Positions 1 to 5,829 are shown, counted from the first letter of the stretch. The stretch: DNA of 6,149 nt from an uncultured Blautia sp. (GCA_934437695.1 CAKSAW010000066.1:1-6149); one strand, 5' to 3'. Made by a program: numbers and translations. Notes: generated by a model from the letters alone, not told the origin.

Positions 1-198
1 ATGGAAGTTGCCAAAGAGACAGTTGCCCAGATGGTGGATGATGAGTCTGAGGTGATCAGTATTTATTATGGTGCTGATACTGAGGAGGCAGAGGCAGAGG
101 AGCTGGCTGCTGCACTTGAGGAGGCTTATCCGGACTGTGACGTGGAACTGAATGCAGGGGGACAGCCGATTTATTACTATGTTATCTCTGTAGAGTAA
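1..198 (+). CDS. yloV: C-terminal end of DAK2-domain protein YloV / FakA-like fatty acid kinase (partial, 5' end outside window)
   Basis: Only the last 65 residues are present. The ATG at base 1 is where the window begins, probably an internal methionine, and not a supported start. The visible part has an acidic helix (EEAEAEELAAALEEAYP) followed by the signature ending GGQPIYYYVISVE, which is the usual C-terminus of the YloV/FakA family. In that family the full protein is about 550 residues: an N-terminal DAK2 (DhaL-like) ATP-binding kinase domain, a middle domain, and this C-terminal domain. In staphylococci FakA phosphorylates fatty acids held by FakB proteins so that they can enter phospholipid synthesis; the C-terminal domain is involved in partner binding. 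The gene directly precedes recG, as in many Firmicutes, which supports the call. Catalytic residues cannot be checked because they lie outside the window. Confidence 0.8.
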   Translation: MEVAKETVAQMVDDESEVISIYYGADTEEAEAEELAAALEEAYPDCDVELNAGGQPIYYYVISVE

Positions 199-224
199 AT
201 TGATATAAGAGAATAGGGATGTGT

Positions 225-270
225 GAGAACGGATATGGGCCATTGAAGGGTGTGTATCCGTTTTCTTGTT
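225..270 (+). terminator. Probable rho-independent terminator after yloV
   Basis: The arms GAGAACGGATA (225-235) and TATCCGTTTTC (255-265) pair over 11 positions with one G-U. Further partial pairing (GCC with GG/GT) continues inside the loop. The right arm runs directly into a T-rich tract, TTTTCTTGTT (261-270). It begins 27 bases after the yloV stop and 37 bases before recG. The tail is interrupted by C and G, so termination may be only partial, leaving read-through into recG; no clear promoter was found between the hairpin and recG. Confidence 0.6.
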
Positions 271-306
271 TGTGTCGGATGTTTTTTAGAAAGGAAATAG
301 AGATAG

Positions 307-2361
307 ATGTCGACATCGTTGAGGACCCTTAAGGGGGTGGGGGAGAAAACGGAGAAACTGTTTGCGAAAATAGGGGTTGTGGATACAGAGTCTCTTCTGA
401 GTTATTATCCCCGCAATTATGATGCTTATGAGGAGCCTGTGGAGATCGGGAGTCTGGAGGAGGGCTCTGTGGTGGCAGTTTCAGGGACAGTTGTGACAGG
501 GGTGTATGTGAATCAGGTGAGGAATCTTCAGGTCATCACAACTACTGTGGCGGATCTTACAGGGAAAATCTCTGTTGCGTGGTTTAATGCACCGTATCTG
601 CGCTCTGCAGTAAGGAAGGGCTGCGCTTTTGTGCTGAGAGGGAGGATCGTCAGGAAGCAGGGAAAGCTGCAGATGGAGCATCCGGAGATTTTTACTCCCG
701 CTGCTTATGAGGAGGTTCTGCATAGTCTGCAGCCTATTTACGGGCTGACTTCAGGACTTTCTAACAAGACGGTTGTGAAACTGATCCGTCAGGTTCTGGA
801 AGAGAAGGGGCTTCAGGCTGAGTATCTCTCAGATGAATATAAAGAGAAGTATCATCTGGCAGACAGGAATTTTGCTGTACCTGCCATCCATTTTCCGAAA
901 AATATGCAGGAGCTGCTGGCTGCCAGAAGGCGGCTGGTGTTTGATGAGTTTCTTCTTTTTATCCTTGCTGTGCAGTCTTTGAAGGAGAAGACTGAGGAGG
1001 CACCCAATGCTTTTCCCATGCATCCTGTGTGGACGACGGAGCAGATTATTGAGAGTCTGCCTTATGATCTGACAAAAGCACAGATGAATGTATGGCATGA
1101 GATAGAAAGAGATATGAGTGGTCAGGCTCTGATGTCCAGGCTGGTTCAGGGTGATGTGGGAAGCGGAAAGACGATTCTTGCCTTTCTTGCCATGATCATG
1201 ACAGCAGAGAATGGTTATCAGGCTGTACTCATGGCGCCTACAGAGGTTCTGGCAAGACAGCATTTTCAGGCCATGGAGAAGCTTTTGCAGGAGCAGGATA
1301 TAGATTTCTGCCACCCTGTACTGCTGACTGGCTCAGATACAGCAAAGGAGAAAAGAGAGAAATATGCTCTGATCGCATCAAAAGAAGCTAATCTTGTCAT
1401 TGGAACCCATGCGCTGATCCAGGAAAAGGTTCAGTACAGTGATCTGGGGCTTGTTATTACTGATGAGCAGCACCGTTTTGGCGTGAAACAGAGGGAGGCT
1501 CTGACTACAATGGGAAATCCCCCCAATGTTCTGGTAATGAGTGCTACGCCTATTCCAAGGACGCTGGCAATCATTATATATGGTGATCTGGATATTTCGG
1601 TGATCGATGAGCTTCCTGCTCAGAGACTTCCTATCAAGAACTGTGTGGTGGATACTTCTTACAGATCTAAGGCATATTCCTTTATGGAAAAGCAGATTCG
1701 TCAGGGACGCCAGGTTTATGTAATCTGTCCGATGGTCGAGGAGAGTGAAGGCATGGATGGGGAGAATGTGATGGATTATACCATGAAGCTCCGAAATGTT
1801 TTTCCGTCGGATATTAAGGTTGCGTCTCTCCATGGAAAGATGAAGGCAAAGGAGAAGAATGAGATCATGGAAGCCTTTGCAGCAGGAGAAATCCAGGTTC
1901 TTGTGTCAACTACTGTGGTGGAGGTAGGTGTGAATGTACCTAATGCCACTGTAATGATGGTAGAGAATGCCGAGCGTTTCGGGCTGGCACAGCTTCATCA
2001 GCTTCGTGGCCGGGTAGGCCGTGGGGAATATCAGTCTTACTGTATTTTTATGCAGGGAAGTGACGGAAAAGAGACTTCCAAACGTCTGCAGATTCTGAAT
2101 AAATCCAATGATGGATTTTACATTGCAGGAGAGGATCTGAAACTTCGGGGCCCTGGTGACCTTTTTGGAATCCGCCAGAGCGGACTTCTGGAATTTAAGC
2201 TGGGAGATATTTATCAGGATGCTGATATTCTGAAGGCTGCCAGTGAGACAGCAGCAGATATTCTTTCTCTTGATGAGGATCTGGGCCTTCCCCAGAATGC
2301 AGAGCTGAAGAAAAGACTTTCTGCGTATATGAAGGAAGATCTGCAGAATCTTGGCTTGTAA
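307..2361 (+). CDS. recG: ATP-dependent DNA helicase RecG
   Basis: This 684-residue protein has normal RecG length and looks intact. RecG is a cytoplasmic, monomeric double-stranded DNA translocase that remodels stalled replication forks and branch-migrates Holliday junctions and D-/R-loops. Residues 1-45 carry a helix-hairpin-helix-like LKGVGEKTEKLF segment. About 50-150 is the OB-fold wedge domain that grips branched DNA. The SF2 motor follows: Walker A GDVGSGKT (282-289), motif Ia APTEVLARQ (310-318), motif II DEQH (386-389), motif III SATPIPRTL (412-420), motif V STTVVEVGVNVP (534-545) and motif VI QLRGRVGRG (565-573). The RecG-specific TRG region follows at about 603-626, with the key stretch LRGPGDLFGIRQSG. 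The start at 307 is preceded by AAAGGA (290-295), 11 bases away, and gives the expected family N-terminus. Upstream yloV is the usual neighbour in Firmicutes. The TAA overlaps the direct repeat that begins at 2361 by one base. Confidence 0.97.
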   Translation: MSTSLRTLKGVGEKTEKLFAKIGVVDTESLLSYYPRNYDAYEEPVEIGSLEEGSVVAVSGTVVTGVYVNQVRNLQVITTTVADLTGKISVAWFNAPYLRSAVRKGCAFVLRGRIVRKQGKLQMEHPEIFTPAAYEEVLHSLQPIYGLTSGLSNKTVVKLIRQVLEEKGLQAEYLSDEYKEKYHLADRNFAVPAIHFPKNMQELLAARRRLVFDEFLLFILAVQSLKEKTEEAPNAFPMHPVWTTEQIIESLPYDLTKAQMNVWHEIERDMSGQALMSRLVQGDVGSGKTILAFLAMIMTAENGYQAVLMAPTEVLARQHFQAMEKLLQEQDIDFCHPVLLTGSDTAKEKREKYALIASKEANLVIGTHALIQEKVQYSDLGLVITDEQHRFGVKQREALTTMGNPPNVLVMSATPIPRTLAIIIYGDLDISVIDELPAQRLPIKNCVVDTSYRSKAYSFMEKQIRQGRQVYVICPMVEESEGMDGENVMDYTMKLRNVFPSDIKVASLHGKMKAKEKNEIMEAFAAGEIQVLVSTTVVEVGVNVPNATVMMVENAERFGLAQLHQLRGRVGRGEYQSYCIFMQGSDGKETSKRLQILNKSNDGFYIAGEDLKLRGPGDLFGIRQSGLLEFKLGDIYQDADILKAASETAADILSLDEDLGLPQNAELKKRLSAYMKEDLQNLGL

Positions 2362-2395
2362 AATTTTCCATATAAATGTAAATTTTCCATATAAA
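2361..2395 (+). repeat. 16-bp direct repeat at the end of recG
   Basis: AAATTTTCCATATAAA occurs at 2361-2376 and again at 2380-2395, a period of 19 bases, with a similar GT(A)-rich flank before each copy. The second copy also forms a small hairpin: TTTTCC (2384-2389) with GGAAAA (2398-2403). No T-run follows, so it is not a normal intrinsic terminator. It could be a paired protein-binding site in front of the next gene, or simply a small AT-rich duplication. Confidence 0.7.
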
Positions 2396-2406
2396 GGGAA
2401 AAAGCA

Positions 2407-2435
2407 TTGCAAAAATGAAGGATTAGTAGTATTCT
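2407..2435 (+). promoter_or_regulatory. Possible vegetative promoter for the H1-like/DUF6465 gene
   Basis: TTGCAA (2407-2412) and TATTCT (2430-2435) are separated by exactly 17 bases. Each matches the housekeeping sigma consensus at four of six positions. The implied start site near 2442 would give a leader of about 35 bases with the strong AAGGAGG site at 2464-2470. The region is AT-rich, so chance matches are likely and read-through from recG remains possible. Confidence 0.35.
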
Positions 2436-2477
2436 ATTTTGTAAAAGAATATTTATACCTTGTAAGGAGGCTATCAT

Positions 2478-3098
2478 ATGGCAACAAAAACAACTACAGC
2501 AGATCTCAACACATCCACTGCGAAGACAAACGAAGTTAAAGAGGCTCCTGCAAAGACAACTGCTGCAGAAGTATCTGTAAACAAAGAAGCAGACATGAAA
2601 GAGACCGACAACAAAGAAACAGTAAAGAAAGAACCGGCTAAAAAGGAGACTGTAAAAAAAGAAACAGTCAAGAAAGAAGCTGTGAAAAAAGAAACTGTGA
2701 AAAAAGAAACAACTGCAAAGAAACCTGCAGCAAAGAAACCTGCAGAACCAGAAAAGAAAGAAACAGCTAAGACAACAAAAACATCTGCCAAAACTACAAG
2801 AAGAACAACAAAAAAGGCTGCTGAAACAACAACTGAGAAATCGGCTGAAAAAGCTGTTGCAGAAAAGAAAACAACAAGAAGAACTGTTAAAAAAGAAACA
2901 GCTGCAGAAGTATATGTTCAGTTTATGGGCAGAGAAGTAAGTGCAAAAGATGTTCTGGATAATGTTAAGAAGATCTGGACAGATGAGATGGGCAAGAAAG
3001 AGAAAGATCTTAAAGATGTTAAGCTCTACATCAAACTGGAAGAGAATAAAGCATATTATGTGATCAATGGTGATATAACAGGAGCTATTGTACTCTGA
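2478..3098 (+). CDS. Lysine-rich histone H1-like protein with C-terminal DUF6465-type domain, function unknown
   Basis: The protein has 206 residues. The start is well supported: AAGGAGG at 2464-2470 lies seven bases before the ATG. Residues 1-45 are Thr/Ala/Glu-rich. Residues 47-76 are six consecutive five-residue units of the pattern E-[TAP]-[VA]-K-K. Residues 80-90 hold two AKKPA units, and KTTRRT-[TV]-KK occurs at 105 and again at 131. By my count residues 41-140 contain 31 Lys, 4 Arg and 17 Asp/Glu, so this part is strongly basic and probably disordered, like eukaryotic H1 tails and the bacterial AlgP/PhaF/Hc1-type tails. Residues 145-206 look folded, with the pattern [11 protein letters not shown], an amphipathic helix ([16 protein letters not shown]) and two strands ([25 protein letters not shown]). 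I recognise this as the DUF6465 family, from memory. No signal peptide or membrane segment is visible. Nucleic-acid binding by the tail is inference. The gene is probably a single transcription unit, closed by the terminator at 3118-3150. Confidence 0.85.
   Translation: MATKTTTADLNTSTAKTNEVKEAPAKTTAAEVSVNKEADMKETDNKETVKKEPAKKETVKKETVKKEAVKKETVKKETTAKKPAAKKPAEPEKKETAKTTKTSAKTTRRTTKKAAETTTEKSAEKAVAEKKTTRRTVKKETAAEVYVQFMGREVSAKDVLDNVKKIWTDEMGKKEKDLKDVKLYIKLEENKAYYVINGDITGAIVL
2616..2705 (+). repeat. Six tandem 15-bp coding units (E-T-V-K-K pentads)
   Basis: Six in-frame 15-base units encode residues 47-76 of the lysine-rich protein. Third codon positions vary between units (ACA/ACT, GTA/GTC/GTG, AAA/AAG, GAA/GAG), and unit two reads EPAKK. 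The protein pattern is therefore better conserved than the DNA, which suggests an old expansion kept by selection on charge and composition. Tract length could still vary between strains by slippage. Confidence 0.85.
2715..2744 (+). repeat. Exact 15-bp tandem duplication encoding AKKPA twice
   Basis: GCAAAGAAACCTGCA is present twice, back to back and without a mismatch, at 2715-2729 and 2730-2744. Unlike the neighbouring pentads, which differ at silent positions, this pair is identical, which points to a recent duplication within the tail-coding region. Confidence 0.8.
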
Positions 3099-3117
3099 TG
3101 GAGTTGATTACCATAGC

Positions 3118-3150
3118 AAAACAGATGAGAATAAAATCATCTGTTTTTTT
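3118..3150 (+). terminator. Strong rho-independent terminator after the lysine-rich gene
   Basis: AAAACAGATGA (3118-3128) pairs perfectly with TCATCTGTTTT (3137-3147) around an eight-base loop, and the right arm runs into seven Ts (3144-3150). It starts 20 bases after the TGA at 3096-3098. The A-rich left arm facing the T-run could also support termination in the other direction. It separates the upstream genes from the feoAB promoter. Confidence 0.92.
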
Positions 3151-3166
3151 ATGCAATTTTATGCAA
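3147..3166 (+). repeat. Tandem 10-bp repeat TTTTATGCAA x2
   Basis: TTTTATGCAA occurs twice without a gap, at 3147-3156 and 3157-3166, starting in the T-run of the terminator. It lies about 35 bases before the feoAB -35 box. It may be an upstream binding site or a chance duplication in AT-rich sequence. Confidence 0.6.
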
Positions 3167-3200
3167 TAAGAAATTATGCTGTAATGTCTCCAACCGTTAC

Positions 3201-3227
3201 TTGACAAAAATTATCAGTTAGTATAAG
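3201..3227 (+). promoter_or_regulatory. Probable feoAB promoter
   Basis: A perfect -35 box TTGACA (3201-3206) is followed by TATAAG (3222-3227, five of six matches to TATAAT). The spacer is 15 bases, shorter than the usual 17, which suggests a weak or activator-helped promoter. The 17-base alternative (TAAGCT) is a poorer match. Transcription would start near 3234, giving a leader of about 77 bases. Confidence 0.6.
3202..3216 (+). promoter_or_regulatory. Fur-box-like operator overlapping the feoAB -35 box
   Basis: TGACAAAAATTATCA matches the 7-1-7 Fur consensus TGATAATNATTATCA at 12 of 14 defined positions; the right half-site ATTATCA is perfect. It covers the -35 box and the start of the spacer, so bound Fur-Fe(II) would block RNA polymerase. 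This fits iron-repressed ferrous iron uptake, the normal pattern for feo genes in Fur-containing bacteria. The regulator gene is not in the window, so Fur itself is inferred; a DtxR-family regulator is less likely from this sequence. Confidence 0.6.
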
Positions 3228-3240
3228 CTATCCGTGTAGG

Positions 3241-3266
3241 GTTATTGAGAAAAATCGACCAATAAC
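3241..3266 (+). repeat. Inverted repeat in the feoAB leader
   Basis: GTTATTG (3241-3247) and CAATAAC (3260-3266) are perfect inverted copies separated by 12 bases. A further ATAACC at 3275-3280 could pair instead with GGTTAT (3240-3245), giving an alternative stem. It lies downstream of the predicted transcription start, so it could act as an RNA hairpin in the leader or as a second operator. No T-run follows. Confidence 0.45.
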
Positions 3267-3293
3267 GAATGATGATAACCAAATATAAAACAA

Positions 3294-3300
3294 AAGGTGA
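3294..3300 (+). promoter_or_regulatory. Ribosome binding site that fixes the feoAB start at 3311
   Basis: AAGGTGA lies ten bases before ATG 3311. The upstream in-frame ATG at 3269 has no purine-rich site before it (GACCAATAACGA), and the 14 residues it would add do not resemble any FeoA start, whereas MTLKDLEIG at 3311 is a typical FeoA N-terminus. Confidence 0.75.
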
Positions 3301-3310
3301 GCGACTAAAA

Positions 3311-5650
3311 ATGACATTAAAAGATTTGGAAATCGGGAAAAGTGCTGTGATCAAGTCAGTTGGCGGAAAGGGTGCCCTGCGCCAGCATTTCCTGGATATG
3401 GGTATGATACCGGGGGCAGAGGTCACAGTTGTTAAATTTGCACCTATGGGAGATCCCATGGAATTGCAGGTACATGGATATGCGCTGACTCTGAGGCTTG
3501 CGGAAGCGGAACAGATAGAGATCGAACAGATACCCAGGAGAAGCAGAAGCCATGAAGGTATTGAAGCGCTGAGCGGTTCAGAGCATCCTGGATTGGGAGA
3601 AAATGGAAAATACCATTCCAAGAAGGATGAAAATCCGGTGCCTGAGGGAACGATCCTGACATATGCGCTGGTAGGCAACCAGAACTGTGGAAAGACAACC
3701 TTGTTTAATCAGCTGACAGGTTCTAATCAGCATGTGGGTAACTTTCCGGGAGTAACAGTAGACCGTAAGACCGGTTCTATCAAAGGTCATCCTGATACAG
3801 AGATCACAGATCTTCCGGGAATTTATTCCATGTCTCCCTATAGCAGTGAGGAAATTGTTTCCAGAAATTTTGTTCTGGATGAGAAGCCACGTGCCATCAT
3901 CAATATTGTAGATGCAACAAATATAGAGAGAAATCTGTATCTGACCATGCAGCTTCTGGAAATGGATATTCCTATGGTTGTTGCGCTGAATATGATGGAT
4001 GAAGTACTGGGCAATCAGGGTTCCATAGATGTAAATATGATGGAGTCACTGCTTGGAGTTCCGGTGATCCCTATTTCAGCGGCAAAGAATGAGGGAGTTG
4101 ACGAACTGGTGGACCATGCATTGCATATAGCGAAGTATCAGGAACATCCTCTTCGTCAGGATTTCTGTGACAGGAATGACCATGATGGTGCGGTCCACCG
4201 TTGTATCCATGCAGTAATGCATCTGATCGAAGATCATGCAGTACAGGCAGATATCCCTGCCCGTTTTGCAGCTACCAAGGCCATTGAGGGAGATCCTCTG
4301 ATCCTTAAACAGCTGAAGCTGGATACAAATGAGACTGAAATGCTGGAGCATATTGTACAGCAGATGGAAACAGAACGTCAGCTGGACAGAAGTGCGGCTA
4401 TTGCTGATATGCGCTTTGATTTTATTGAACGATTATGTGAACATACAGTTGTGAAGCCAAAAGAAAGTAAGGAACGGATCAGAAGTGAGAAGATCGACAG
4501 GATCCTTACAGGAAAATATACAGCGATCCCCTGTTTTGCAGGGATCATGGTGCTGGTATTTTATCTGACCTTTAATGTGATCGGTGCGTGGCTGCAGGGA
4601 ATCCTGGAAATAGGGATTGATAAATTGTCGTCACTGGTGGACGCTGCGCTGACAGCAGCCAATGTGAACAGTGCCATGCACAGTCTGGTGATCGATGGTA
4701 TTTTTGCAGGTGTGGGAAGTGTACTCAGTTTCCTGCCTGTTATCGTAACATTGTTTTTCTTCCTGTCTCTTATGGAGGACAGCGGATATGTTGCACGTGT
4801 TGCATTTGTGATGGACAAACTTCTGCGTAAGATCGGTCTTTCCGGACGAAGCATTGTGCCAATGCTGATTGGATTTGGATGTACAGTTCCGGCAGTTATG
4901 GCAACACGTACACTTACAAGTGAAAGAGACAGAAAGATGACGATCCTTTTGACTCCTTTTATGAGCTGTACAGCGAAACTGCCGATTTATTCTTTCTTTG
5001 TAAGTGCTTTTTTCCCAAAAAGAGGAGGATTTATTATGGCAGGTCTTTATCTGCTGGGAATTCTGGTGGGAATTTTTGCAGCACTGCTGTACAACGGAAC
5101 TCTTTTTAAAGGAGACCCGGTGCCCTTTGTTATGGAACTTCCTAACTACCGTCTGCCAGGAGCCAAGAATGTATGTCAGCTGCTGTGGGAGAAGGCAAAA
5201 GACTTCCTCCAGAGAGCATTTACAGTTATTCTGCTTGCAACGATGATGATCTGGTTTCTCCAGAGCTTTGACCTGCACCTGAATCTGGTAAAAGATTCTG
5301 CTGACAGTATCCTGGCAATGATATCAGGGCTTCTGGTGCCAATATTCAAACCTCTTGGTCTGGGAGACTGGAGAATCTGTACAGCCCTTATCAGTGGATT
5401 TATGGCTAAGGAAAGTGTGGTATCTACACTGGAAGTACTTTTTGCCGGCAATATCTCAGCTGTGCTGACACCGCTGGCAGCAGCATCTCTGCTTGTATTC
5501 AGCCTGCTCTACACACCTTGTGTTGCAGCTATTGCATCCGTGAAACGTGAACTGGGAGGCAAATGGGCAGCAGGCGTTGTGGTATGGCAGTGCATAGTCG
5601 CATGGGTGGCAGCACTGATCGTACGCTTTATAGCCGGCATGATCATTTAA
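3311..5650 (+). CDS. feoB: FeoA-FeoB fusion ferrous iron transporter
   Basis: This 779-residue inner-membrane protein imports Fe(II), with a G-protein domain needed for uptake. Residues 1-75 form a complete FeoA SH3-like domain (LKDLEIGKSAVIKSV, LDMGMIPGAEVTV, GYALTLR), normally a separate small protein. A charged linker (about 76-112) leads into the FeoB G domain: G1 GNQNCGKT (122-129), G2 around Thr149 in NFPGVTVDRKTG, G3 DLPG (167-170), G4 NMMD (227-230) and G5 SAAK (256-259). Asn125 matches the Asn that coordinates K+ in Streptococcus thermophilus FeoB. The helical domain spans about 276-395. The membrane part from about 404 holds around ten hydrophobic segments and the FeoB core motifs GCTVPAVMATRTL (Cys524), MSCTAKLPIY (Cys553), GFMAKESVVSTLE (696-708) and LLYTPCVAA (Cys737). 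No FeoC-like tail or downstream feoC is seen. FeoA-FeoB fusions are known elsewhere, for example in Porphyromonas. The gene is monocistronic in this window, behind a Fur-box promoter. Confidence 0.97.
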   Translation: MTLKDLEIGKSAVIKSVGGKGALRQHFLDMGMIPGAEVTVVKFAPMGDPMELQVHGYALTLRLAEAEQIEIEQIPRRSRSHEGIEALSGSEHPGLGENGKYHSKKDENPVPEGTILTYALVGNQNCGKTTLFNQLTGSNQHVGNFPGVTVDRKTGSIKGHPDTEITDLPGIYSMSPYSSEEIVSRNFVLDEKPRAIINIVDATNIERNLYLTMQLLEMDIPMVVALNMMDEVLGNQGSIDVNMMESLLGVPVIPISAAKNEGVDELVDHALHIAKYQEHPLRQDFCDRNDHDGAVHRCIHAVMHLIEDHAVQADIPARFAATKAIEGDPLILKQLKLDTNETEMLEHIVQQMETERQLDRSAAIADMRFDFIERLCEHTVVKPKESKERIRSEKIDRILTGKYTAIPCFAGIMVLVFYLTFNVIGAWLQGILEIGIDKLSSLVDAALTAANVNSAMHSLVIDGIFAGVGSVLSFLPVIVTLFFFLSLMEDSGYVARVAFVMDKLLRKIGLSGRSIVPMLIGFGCTVPAVMATRTLTSERDRKMTILLTPFMSCTAKLPIYSFFVSAFFPKRGGFIMAGLYLLGILVGIFAALLYNGTLFKGDPVPFVMELPNYRLPGAKNVCQLLWEKAKDFLQRAFTVILLATMMIWFLQSFDLHLNLVKDSADSILAMISGLLVPIFKPLGLGDWRICTALISGFMAKESVVSTLEVLFAGNISAVLTPLAAASLLVFSLLYTPCVAAIASVKRELGGKWAAGVVVWQCIVAWVAALIVRFIAGMII

Positions 5651-5652
5651 CC

Positions 5653-5712
5653 GAATCAAGTAAGTCCTCTGCTTCAATTGCGAATATCCGCTTGATTTTA
5701 AAAAATATTTTT
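5653..5712 (+). terminator. Possible terminator after feoAB
   Basis: AATCAAG (5654-5660) pairs with CTTGATT (5691-5697), with a G-U pair at each end of the stem. The 30-base interior contains a small hairpin (AAGT 5662-5665 with GCTT 5671-5674). The right arm ends in TTTT, then A-rich sequence and TATTTTT (5706-5712), including a 12-base A/T palindrome. The large loop and interrupted T-tract make this weaker than the terminator at 3118-3150. Confidence 0.35.
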
Positions 5713-5738
5713 CCATGCCCTTCCTGTGCATGTGAAAA
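5709..5738 (+). repeat. Hairpin between feoAB and the SASP gene
   Basis: TTTTC plus CATGC (5709-5718) pairs with GCATG plus GAAAA (5728-5738), ten base pairs with one bulged T (5733) and a nine-base loop. On the opposite strand the hairpin is followed by TATTTTTT, so it could serve as a terminator for transcription coming from the right, but no minus-strand gene is visible there. It may also work with the hairpin just upstream as a compound 3' end for feoAB. Confidence 0.45.
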
Positions 5739-5745
5739 CTTCCAG

Positions 5746-5773
5746 TGTATTATTCTCCTGTTTTCATATACTA
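5746..5773 (+). promoter_or_regulatory. Candidate forespore (sigma-G-like) promoter for the SASP gene
   Basis: TGTATT (5746-5751) resembles the sigma-G -35 element and TATACTA (5767-5773) differs from the ideal sigma-G -10 CATACTA at one base. The 15-base spacer is shorter than the usual 17-18, which lowers confidence. Forespore expression is expected for this gene family. The -10 overlaps a 10-base palindrome, ATACTAGTAT (5768-5777). Confidence 0.3.
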
Positions 5774-5808
5774 GTATTGCAACACCGAAACAATAAAAAA
5801 TGAAAACA
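5759..5808 (+). repeat. Inverted repeat flanking the SASP promoter region
   Basis: TGTTTTCAT (5759-5767) and ATGAAAACA (5800-5808) are perfect 9-base inverted copies 32 bases apart. The left arm can also pair with GTGAAAAC (5732-5739), so it has two competing partners. The right arm ends seven bases before the SASP ribosome binding site at 5815-5821. Confidence 0.5.
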
Positions 5809-5829
5809 ACAACCAAGGAGGAAATTGAT

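Noticed and set aside
829..1314. Minus-strand 161-residue frame inside recG
   Set aside because: It is antisense to the RecG motor domain and resembles no known family; the plus-strand frame carries all helicase motifs.
2351..2539. Plus-strand 62-residue frame across the recG-DUF6465 gap
   Set aside because: It begins at a TTG inside recG without a ribosome binding site and ends inside the next gene in another frame.
2474..2791. Minus-strand 105-residue hydrophobic frame rich in Phe/Val/Ser repeats
   Set aside because: It is the reverse reading of the Lys/Glu/Thr repeat codons; low-complexity AAA/GAA codons give TTT/TTC on the other strand. The plus-strand gene has the strong ribosome binding site.
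3261..3279. Second Fur-like site near the feoAB start (AATAACGAATGATGATAAC)
   Set aside because: Only 10 of 19 positions agree with the 19-bp Fur consensus, which is little above chance in AT-rich sequence.
3269..3310. Upstream ATG start for feoAB adding 14 residues
   Set aside because: No ribosome binding site lies before it, while 3311 has one and gives the expected FeoA N-terminus.
4631..5278. Long minus-strand frame (215 residues, Cys/His-rich) inside feoAB
   Set aside because: It lies fully within the well-conserved FeoB membrane domain, resembles no protein I know, and its Cys/His pattern comes from reversed hydrophobic codons.
5563..5796. Plus-strand 77-residue frame overlapping the end of feoAB
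   Set aside because: Its first part is an alternative frame of conserved FeoB sequence and no ribosome binding site precedes it.
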